Assembly (NCBI GenBank): GCA_033283335.1
Contig: JAWMQP010000002.1
Span: 1-64,000, forward strand
DNA from: Pseudomaricurvus sp033283335
GTDB taxonomy: Bacteria; Pseudomonadota; Gammaproteobacteria; Pseudomonadales; Cellvibrionaceae
Length of the DNA: 64,000 nucleotides
Reading direction: 5' to 3'
Notes under the pieces: generated by a model
Told to the model about the DNA's origin: nothing
The model's database searches: none
The model's input: only the letters and a program-made list of their open reading frames with translations
Made by a program: the position numbers and the translations under genes
In this document: positions 58,466 through 64,000 of the stretch, in pieces
Layout of the letters: each line of letters opens with the position of its first letter
How positions within the stretch are numbered: position 1 is the first letter of the stretch

Positions 58466-59293
58466 TCAACTACTCAAGTACTTTTTTAGCCATTGTCGGG
58501 GTGTTAGGCCAAATCTTTTTTTGAAAACCCGGGTGAGGGAGGATGCGTCCTCATAGCCTACTTCGTGAGCCACCAGACCTACGGGTTTGTTATTCTTAAG
58601 CAGGCCTTGTGCCATGGCCATGCGTAAATCTGTCACATATTCCATCGGTGCCTGACCTACCGTCTCTTTAAACAGGGTCGCAAATTTGGAACGAGACATG
58701 GCAACATAAGACGCCATCGTGTCGAGATTCCAATCCTGCTCTGGCCGCTGTTGCAGTTCTTTCATCAGGGGAGCCAATGCTGAATGGGAAGACGCCGTTA
58801 ATAAGGCCAGTTTGACCGTACCCTGGACCAAGACAAAACGCAGTAGCTTCACCATAAAGATGTCGCAGAGGCGGTTGATCATCATCTCCCTGCCGGGATG
58901 CTCAGAAAAAGCTTCTGCAAATATCCATCGTGCGATCTCCAGTACGGCGGCATCATCTTCAATGGCGATACAGATAAATTTGGGTAACTGGACCATTAGC
59001 TGTGATTTCTGTTGCCCTCGAAACAGTACTGTTGCACACACCAACTGTGCTTCGGATCCTTCCTCTACCTGAATGCGATGTCGGCTGCCCGACGGTAAAA
59101 ACAACACGGAAGGTTGATCAATGTGCATTTTATGCCCCTGATCGGTAAACAGGGTCATTGCTCCTGAGCGGAGCAAGTGCAAATGGCCGGCCTCTTCATT
59201 TTCGCTGAAGCTCTGCAAACCGCACAGGCCACCACTAAAAAACACCTCTGCCTGCAGATCCAGGTCTTGCAACAGGCGGCTGAGGGTATCCAT
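58466..59293 (-). CDS. AraC-family regulator with cupin domain
   Basis: A 275-residue regulator: an N-terminal cupin_6 effector domain (about 10-190: QAEVFFSGGLCGLQSFSENE, HLHLLRSGAMTLFTD) and a C-terminal pair of AraC helix-turn-helix motifs (MSRSKFATLFKETVGQAPME, VAHEVGYEDASSLTRVFKKR, GLTPRQWLKK). It is divergent from the YHS-Trx-bufferin operon, 148 bases apart, with 21-bp direct-repeat sites in between. It is likely the regulator of that operon and possibly of itself. Sensing copper, oxidants or sulfur compounds is speculation. Confidence 0.92.
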   Translation of the reverse strand: MDTLSRLLQDLDLQAEVFFSGGLCGLQSFSENEEAGHLHLLRSGAMTLFTDQGHKMHIDQPSVLFLPSGSRHRIQVEEGSEAQLVCATVLFRGQQKSQLMVQLPKFICIAIEDDAAVLEIARWIFAEAFSEHPGREMMINRLCDIFMVKLLRFVLVQGTVKLALLTASSHSALAPLMKELQQRPEQDWNLDTMASYVAMSRSKFATLFKETVGQAPMEYVTDLRMAMAQGLLKNNKPVGLVAHEVGYEDASSLTRVFKKRFGLTPRQWLKKYLSS

Positions 59294-59304
59294 ACATACT
59301 CCTT

Positions 59305-59346
59305 TGGACGATCTGCCAGTTTTTGTGGACGAACTGCCAATTCCTA
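59305..59346. promoter_or_regulatory. 21-bp direct repeats, probable AraC operator
   Basis: TGGACGAWCTGCCARTT occurs at 59305 and again at 59326, in phase on the same face of the helix, 11 bases upstream of the AraC gene start and about 100 before the YHS gene. Direct repeats at 21-bp spacing are the classical AraC-family binding layout. Confidence 0.65.
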
Positions 59347-59441
59347 CAGGTCGATAAACCCTATTCTACCTCTCAAGGACGACGGGCAACCTTAAGTCCC
59401 TAACATTACCTGAAATCAAGCAAACTACACAGGAACTCGAT

Positions 59442-59918
59442 ATGAAAATTTCCACCTTTTTGAAATTGACTGCAGCAACCAGTGCTCTGGTGTTCAGCAG
59501 TTTGAGTATGGCCTCTGCTGTCAATACTGGCGAAAACGATGTTGCTATTCATGGCTATGATCCGGTCGCCTACTTCACCCAGGAGAAAGCTGTGCAGGGA
59601 TCCGCCAAGTACACAGCTACCCATGATGGCGCGATCTACCGTTTTTCAAGTAAGAAAAACCGTGACCTGTTCAAAAGCAACGCCGACAAGTATGCCCCGC
59701 AATTTGGTGGCTACTGCGCCATGGGTGTGGCCTTGAACAAAAAGTTAGATGTGGATCCTGATGCTTTTTACATTACTGATGGGAAACTCTTTTTGAACCT
59801 GAATAAAGATGTGCAGAAAAAGTGGCTGACTGATGTTCCCGCTCACCTGAAAACAGCCTATCGCGTCTGGGACGGTATTGAAGAGCTGTCTGTCGCAGAC
59901 ACCAACGCGGAGGAATAA
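59442..59918 (+). CDS. Exported YHS-domain protein, first gene of bufferin operon
   Basis: A 158-residue periplasmic protein. Signal peptide (LKLTAATSALVFSSLSMASA) followed by one YHS domain: GYDPVAYFTQEKAVQGSAKY, TATHDGAIYRFSSKKNRDLF and the tail YAPQFGGYCAMGVALNKKLD with the YxxxC-type cysteine near 88. YHS domains bind metal ions in several proteins, and in copper ATPases they act as metal sensors or shuttles. It starts the operon with AGGAA before ATG and is 3 bases from the thioredoxin gene. A copper or metal-buffering role is likely from context only. Confidence 0.88.
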   Translation: MKISTFLKLTAATSALVFSSLSMASAVNTGENDVAIHGYDPVAYFTQEKAVQGSAKYTATHDGAIYRFSSKKNRDLFKSNADKYAPQFGGYCAMGVALNKKLDVDPDAFYITDGKLFLNLNKDVQKKWLTDVPAHLKTAYRVWDGIEELSVADTNAEE

Positions 59919-59921
59919 GGT

Positions 59922-60248
59922 ATGGCCGCTCGCCCATTCAAGTTTAGTACGAGCGGTCACGACTATGAGCAACCATTACTGCTGTTGTGGTTCTCTGCCA
60001 GCTGGTGTGGTCCCTGTATGCAGTTTATTCCGGCTATGAATGAAATTGCCAAGCTGCACCAGAGGGAAGTCCAGGTTGTGAAAATTGATGTAGATGATTT
60101 TCATGACCTGGCCACAGATTTTGGTGTTCGTGCTGTACCCACTTTAAAACTGATGAAGAAAAACGGTGTTGCTGACAGTCAGACGGGAGTCATGACAGTT
60201 CATGCCCTGAGCCAATGGCTGCAGCCACATCTCGACAATCAAGACTGA
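59922..60248 (+). CDS. Thioredoxin-family protein in bufferin operon
   Basis: A 108-residue thioredoxin with active site W-C29-G-P-C32 in SASWCGPCMQ, VKIDVDDFHDLATDFGVRAV and cis-Pro in VPTLKLMKKNG. It has no signal peptide, so it should stay in the cytoplasm. It keeps cysteines reduced. Next to a RiPP operon it may reduce the precursor's cysteines before the multinuclear iron enzyme modifies them. That link is inference. GGAGGAA gives a good start, 3 bases after the YHS stop. Confidence 0.93.
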   Translation: MAARPFKFSTSGHDYEQPLLLLWFSASWCGPCMQFIPAMNEIAKLHQREVQVVKIDVDDFHDLATDFGVRAVPTLKLMKKNGVADSQTGVMTVHALSQWLQPHLDNQD

Positions 60249-60260
60249 AATGAGGAATGA

Positions 60261-60554
60261 ATGATGAATCATAAGCAACGAATTGCATCCGCGGCACTGG
60301 CATTGGTTTTGGCCTCCGCTGTAGTGGCACCAGTGCACGCGGCTGGCAAGGAAAAATGCTACGGCATTGCTGAAGCAGGACAGAACGATTGTGGCAACCT
60401 GGCTGGGACACACTCCTGTGCCGGTCAATCCACCGTCGATAATGATCCTGGCGAATGGAAGTTGGTCGCTAAGGGAACCTGTATGGATCTTGGTGGTTTG
60501 CTAAAAGCGGAGGCCAAGAAACGTTACGATGCAGTACAGGCCAATCAGGGCTAG
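60261..60554 (+). CDS. bufA1: Bufferin-type RiPP precursor (DUF2282, BufA1-like)
   Basis: A 97-residue precursor with a signal peptide (IASAALALVLASAVVAPVHA) and a mature part with four cysteines: C33 (KCYGIAEAGQ), C44 (NDCGNL), C53 (HSCAGQ) and C74 (GTCMDL). The spacing and the GIAxAGQNDC and HSCAGQ-NDPGEWKL-GTC motifs fit the DUF2282 bufferin precursors. In characterised bufferins the inner cysteines become thiooxazoles that bind copper and the outer pair forms a disulfide. This is the exported metal-binding product of the operon. It follows the thioredoxin gene by 12 bases. Confidence 0.92.
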   Translation: MMNHKQRIASAALALVLASAVVAPVHAAGKEKCYGIAEAGQNDCGNLAGTHSCAGQSTVDNDPGEWKLVAKGTCMDLGGLLKAEAKKRYDAVQANQG

Positions 60555-60578
60555 TACCAATATTTACTGGAGAAGGTC

Positions 60579-61478
60579 ATGTCTCGCTCAGACTTTTATT
60601 TGCAAGCCTTAAGTAAACCTGTAGGTGTCGGCCTGCGACATTCTCATTACCGTGATGCTCTGAGCGAAACATCTGGCGTGGACTTTGTCGAGTTGCACAG
60701 CGAAAACTTCTTTGCCGATGGTGGCCCAACCAAGGTATTGCTACAACAGATTGGCGAACGTTACCCCATCAGTCTGCATGGTACCGCGTTGGGCTTAGGC
60801 TCTGAAATAGGCATCGACGCTGACTATTTGACAAAGTTGACGCGATTGGTCCAACAGGTAAAACCTTTTGTCGTATCGGATCATGCCAGTTTTGCCTGGT
60901 TACGACACAGTGGCAGTCGTGTACACGCGGGTGATTTATTGCCTATGCCGTTTACGCAAACGGCAATCAAGGTGCTCGCTGACAACATTGATCGTGTGCA
61001 ACAGCAATTAGGACAGCGGTTGTTGATAGAAAACCTGGTGAGCTATCTGGTAATAGACCAGCATACCATGTCAGAAATGGAGTTTCTCTATGAAGTGACG
61101 GAACACAGTGGTTGTGGTGTGTTGTTGGACCTGAACAACTTACTGGTTAATGCTCGAAATTCGCGGGCGGAGAAGCCTCTCGAAGTGGCTGTACAGCAAA
61201 TCAGGCAATTGCCTAACCATACTGTTGAGGAGTTTCACTTGGCAGGTTTCACGCCGGTAGAAAATGATCAGCTGATTGTGGACGACCATAGCCAGCCGGT
61301 GGCCGAGGAATGTTGGTTGTTGTATGAACAGGCTATCCGGCACTTTGGTCCGCAGACGACTCTGATTGAGTGGGATAATAACTTGCCGTCTTGGCAGCGT
61401 CTTATCGAGGAGGCAGACAAAGCCAGGCGTGTGATGCATCGCAGTTTGCAAGCATGGGAAACAAATTATGAACCTTGA
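60579..61478 (+). CDS. bufB: BufB, DUF692 multinuclear iron-dependent oxidase (MNIO)
   Basis: A 299-residue TIM-barrel enzyme of the DUF692/MNIO family, which oxidises cysteine residues of a precursor peptide using two or three iron ions. Candidate metal residues are in SLHGTALGLGS, VVSDHASFAWLRH, LLIENLVSYLV, LLDLNNLLVNA, EFHLAGFTPVE and IEWDNNLPSW. These are the family's conserved blocks. With the BufA1-like precursor next to it, the natural reaction is thiooxazole formation in BufA. It overlaps bufC by 11 bases. Confidence 0.93.
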   Translation: MSRSDFYLQALSKPVGVGLRHSHYRDALSETSGVDFVELHSENFFADGGPTKVLLQQIGERYPISLHGTALGLGSEIGIDADYLTKLTRLVQQVKPFVVSDHASFAWLRHSGSRVHAGDLLPMPFTQTAIKVLADNIDRVQQQLGQRLLIENLVSYLVIDQHTMSEMEFLYEVTEHSGCGVLLDLNNLLVNARNSRAEKPLEVAVQQIRQLPNHTVEEFHLAGFTPVENDQLIVDDHSQPVAEECWLLYEQAIRHFGPQTTLIEWDNNLPSWQRLIEEADKARRVMHRSLQAWETNYEP

Positions 61479-62235
61479 TCGACAACAGTTGAACCAATGG
61501 CAGCATCAGTTGGCTGAGGTCATCTTTCAGCTATCCCGTACCCCTCTGGAGCAGGAGGCGGGGTTGAATATTTACCGCAGCAATCGCTTGATGTCTGCTG
61601 CACGATCCTTGTCCGTAAGCTATCCAGTACTGTCAAAAATGATTGGCGAAGAGATGCTGTTGCCCCTGGCTGCACGCCTCCTGGTTAAAGAATCACCGAA
61701 CCGTGGTGACTGGGCTGAGTGGGGCAGAGGTCTGGCGAAAATTCTGGAGCACAGTGAGTTGCATCAAGAATTGCCTTTTCTCGCCGAGATGGCTCGATTT
61801 GAGTGGCAACGTCATTGTATCAGTCGAGCTTCAGTCGATGAAATTTCACTGACATCATTGGATTTGCTGAACACACATTCACTGGATGAAATCTTTCTAC
61901 GATTCAATGGCGCATTGACATTGCTACGCAGTGACTTTGCCGTTGATGAGTTGTGGTACCTGCACCGGGTTAACGAAGCAGACTACATGCCCACGTCATC
62001 GATGATCAAACAGACTCTGATGGCTGCAAAACCGATGTATTTGGTGCTTTATCAGCAGCAGCACGAACTCCGGCAGGAACGAGTCAGTCAGGTGGATTTT
62101 CTTGCTATGCAGACTGCGCAGGCGGGATCGAATCTGGGCCTGTTGGTGGAACAATACGCTGAATTTGATTTCATTCATTGGCTGTCCCGTGCCCTTAACT
62201 CAGGCTGGATAACGGCCCTTTCATTAGAACCCTAA
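61468..62235 (+). CDS. bufC: BufC, DUF2063 precursor-recognition partner
   Basis: A 255-residue protein of the DUF2063 group (HvfC/BufC), which in related systems binds the precursor leader and helps the MNIO. Its N-terminal helical half has LNQWQHQLAEVIFQLSRTPL, EAGLNIYRSNRLMSAARSLS and YPVLSKMIGEEMLLPLAARL, and the C-terminal half is about 120 residues of less conserved structure. Translation is coupled to bufB through an 11-base overlap. The function is inferred from Legionella, Haemophilus and Caulobacter relatives. Confidence 0.88.
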   Translation: MNLDRQQLNQWQHQLAEVIFQLSRTPLEQEAGLNIYRSNRLMSAARSLSVSYPVLSKMIGEEMLLPLAARLLVKESPNRGDWAEWGRGLAKILEHSELHQELPFLAEMARFEWQRHCISRASVDEISLTSLDLLNTHSLDEIFLRFNGALTLLRSDFAVDELWYLHRVNEADYMPTSSMIKQTLMAAKPMYLVLYQQQHELRQERVSQVDFLAMQTAQAGSNLGLLVEQYAEFDFIHWLSRALNSGWITALSLEP

Positions 62236-62259
62236 CCCTTCAATTTTCAGGAGATAATC

Positions 62260-62715
62260 ATGACTGTTTTACTGACTAAACTCTATCAACCAAATTTACG
62301 GAATCTTCGGCCGCTGGAACATGTTTTACTGTGGTTCCAACACCTGGGCTCACTTGCGGCGCGGCTGTATGTGGCCAAAGTATTCTTCAGTGCTGGCCTG
62401 ACCAAGATTCAGGATTGGGATACCACCCTGTTCCTGTTCGAAGAAGAGTATCATGTACCCTGGCTGTCCTATGACGTAGCAGCTTACCTTGGAACCGTGG
62501 GCGAATTGGTATTCCCGCTGTTGTTGGTTGCAGGATTGGGGTCCCGCTTCGCTGCCACAGCCCTCAGTGTTGTGAATGTGGTGGCGGTGATCAGCCTGCA
62601 GGACATCGCCCCAGCAGCCCTGTACCTGCATGTCATCTGGGGCCTATTACTGGCTCACATTGCGATCTATGGCGCAGGCAAATTGAGCGTAGATTACTGG
62701 TTAGCCAGGCGCTAA
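62260..62715 (+). CDS. DoxX-family membrane protein of bufferin operon
   Basis: A 151-residue inner-membrane protein with four predicted helices of the DoxX type (FSAGLTKIQDWDTTLFLFEE YHVPWLSYD near the middle, LVFPLLLVAGLGSRFAATAL, NVVAVISLQDIA, and IWGLLLAHIAIYGAG). DoxX-like genes follow bufABC in many operons. The role is unknown and may involve quinone-linked electron transfer or precursor handling. It closes the plus-strand operon, starting after CAGGAG. The stop lies 20 bases from the convergent deaminase gene. Confidence 0.9.
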   Translation: MTVLLTKLYQPNLRNLRPLEHVLLWFQHLGSLAARLYVAKVFFSAGLTKIQDWDTTLFLFEEEYHVPWLSYDVAAYLGTVGELVFPLLLVAGLGSRFAATALSVVNVVAVISLQDIAPAALYLHVIWGLLLAHIAIYGAGKLSVDYWLARR

Positions 62716-62735
62716 GGGCCCGGCACCTGTATAGC

Positions 62736-64000
62736 TCATGACCGTATGACCTGTTCATAACGTGATGCCAAGTCGACAGCGCTGGCATGGTGGTGGGCCA
62801 GCAGTCGCTCCATATCCAAGCCAGGGATAACGCCATCCACCACTCGCCACTGGCCTTTCACCATCACGTGATCGGCTTTGTGGGCACCGCACAAAATCAA
62901 CGCGGCCAGGGGATCGCCATGACCACTGAAACGTGGCTCGTCGAGATTAAACAGGGCGATGTCCGCCTGCATCCCCACAGCGATATCGCCGATATCATTG
63001 CGCCCCAGACAGCAGGCGGAACCCTGGGTTGCCCAGCGCAAGGCGTCCAGATGGGAAACTTTATCGGCGCCTTCGTTCAGCCGTTGCAGCAAAAACGCCA
63101 TGCGTACTTCCTGGATCATATTGGAGCCGTCATTGGAGGCGGAGCCATCGACACCCAGACCCACCGGGCTACCCGCGTTTTCCAAACCGAGGGTGGGGCA
63201 GATACCGGACGCGAGAATCATATTGGAGGAGGGGCAGTGACAGATGCCTACGCCATTGGCGCCTAAGCGAGCCACCTCCTCGGTATCAAAGTGAATGCCG
63301 TGGGCCAGCCAGGTGCGCTCATGCAGCCAGCCGACACTGTCGAGGTAGTCGAGAGGTCGCAGGCCAAAGCGCTGCTGGCAAAAATCCGTTTCATCGTGAG
63401 TTTCCGCCAAATGCGTGTGCAGCAAAACACCTTCCCGTTGGGCCAGGTCAGCACTGGCTTTCATTACTGCAGGTGTCACAGAAAACGGTGAACAGGGCGC
63501 CAGGGCAATCTGGGTCATCGCCCCTTCGCTGGCATCGTGGAAAGCCGCAATGACGCGTTCACTGTCATCCATGATGACTTGTTCAGTCTGGATGGTAGTG
63601 CGCGGTGGCAAGCCGCCTTCATCTTCGCCCAGGCACATGGAGCCGCGGGTGATGGTCACACGGATACCCAGCTCTTGAGCGGTTTCCACTTGCAGGTCCA
63701 CCGCTTGTTCCAGCCCGCGAGGGAACAGGTAGTGATGATCAGCGGCTGTAGTACAGCCTGACAGCAACAGTTCCGCTAATGCCAACTGTGACGACAGACG
63801 GATATTGTCTGGATGCAAACCGGCCCACACCGGGTACAGGCTTTTTAACCAGGGAAACAGGGGTTTATCCAGGGCTGTGGGAAATGCCCGGGTCAGGGTC
63901 TGGTAAAAATGGTGATGGGTATTGATCAAACCGGGCAGTAACACATGACGGGAGGCATCAAAAGTTTGCTCGACCGGTGTCTGGGGTAGTCGCCCTTTGG
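62736..64000 (-). CDS. 8-oxoguanine-deaminase-like amidohydrolase, N-terminus beyond window
   Basis: A metal-dependent amidohydrolase of which 421 codons are visible. The frame remains open to the right edge and still reads family-like sequence before the in-frame VTG-type start used at 63944 (LLPGLINTHHHFYQTLTRAF), so the gene is partial. Metal and catalytic sites are NTHHHF, LLHTHLAETHDETDF, LAHGIHFD and GLGVDGSASNDGSN. The last motif is typical of 8-oxoguanine deaminase rather than atrazine-type enzymes. It would deaminate 8-oxoguanine to urate-like product in the cytosol. Convergent with the bufferin operon. Confidence 0.87.
   Translation of the reverse strand, partial: KGRLPQTPVEQTFDASRHVLLPGLINTHHHFYQTLTRAFPTALDKPLFPWLKSLYPVWAGLHPDNIRLSSQLALAELLLSGCTTAADHHYLFPRGLEQAVDLQVETAQELGIRVTITRGSMCLGEDEGGLPPRTTIQTEQVIMDDSERVIAAFHDASEGAMTQIALAPCSPFSVTPAVMKASADLAQREGVLLHTHLAETHDETDFCQQRFGLRPLDYLDSVGWLHERTWLAHGIHFDTEEVARLGANGVGICHCPSSNMILASGICPTLGLENAGSPVGLGVDGSASNDGSNMIQEVRMAFLLQRLNEGADKVSHLDALRWATQGSACCLGRNDIGDIAVGMQADIALFNLDEPRFSGHGDPLAALILCGAHKADHVMVKGQWRVVDGVIPGLDMERLLAHHHASAVDLASRYEQVIRS

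Overview
The window reads as chromosome of a marine or oil-associated Gammaproteobacterium. The basis is family content: a TonB/ExbBD siderophore system under a Fur box, CbpA/CbpM, CurA-like and OsmC proteins, a Pat-type acetyltransferase, a glucosylglycerol osmolyte locus and a methanethiol-oxidase locus. I cannot name the genus from sequence alone. No rRNA, tRNA, CRISPR array or prophage was seen.

Bases 1-8000 are accessory DNA, visibly richer in A+T than the rest. They hold the start of an IS110 transposase, an integron attC-like site followed directly by a small secreted-protein gene, a second truncated attC beside the tail of another IS110 transposase, a REP-associated transposase (RAYT) with a REP element, an ElaA-like acetyltransferase, OsmC and a GlxA-type regulator. 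A further attC-like site precedes a sulfotransferase, a monooxygenase-fold protein, a small membrane protein and a methyltransferase. No integron integrase is in the window, so this looks like scattered or decaying cassettes.

Bases 8000-19700 carry an OhrR/MarR-type regulator divergent from a CurA-like reductase with two matching operators, an orphan hybrid histidine kinase, a TauD-like dioxygenase, a DUF3604 gene with a large in-frame internal deletion, and a minus-strand iron operon (exbB-exbD-exbD-tonB-receptor-hydroxyacid oxidase-piuC) behind a Fur box at 19672-19694.

Bases 19900-35000 hold a universal stress protein, YqiA-like esterase and SDR in one tight run, an RND efflux pair, then a compatible-solute locus: a GH13_18 sugar phosphorylase, an MFS carrier, a phosphatase-synthase fusion of the GgpPS type and a Na+/sugar symporter. 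The likely logic is that glucosylglycerol is made by GgpPS, recovered by a transporter and broken down by the phosphorylase. The cbpA-cbpM chaperone pair follows.

Bases 35000-38500 are a LysR regulator followed by an eroding enzyme cluster: an SDR frameshifted at an A8 run inside its catalytic motif, a VOC-like protein, and a deletion junction joining the front of one SDR to the back of a SnoaL-like gene.

Bases 38500-52900 hold an OprP-like porin, mtoX with an SCO partner (methanethiol oxidation), a long-form aromatic amino acid hydroxylase, a nitronate monooxygenase, a three-gene overlapping membrane/aldo-keto reductase cluster, an EEP-family nuclease/phosphatase with a DUF5329 protein, and a Pat-type lysine acetyltransferase divergent from an HDAC-like deacetylase.

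Bases 53000-64000 hold an exported arylsulfatase, an FMN-binding PNPOx-like protein, a DUF1348-grxC pair with a possible sigma-54 promoter next to a sigma-54 activator, and an AraC regulator with 21-bp direct-repeat operators facing a six-gene operon. In that operon a YHS protein and a thioredoxin precede a complete bufferin-type copper RiPP set (bufA1-bufB-bufC-DoxX). This is the best candidate for a little-described system. An 8-oxoguanine-deaminase-like gene runs off the right edge.
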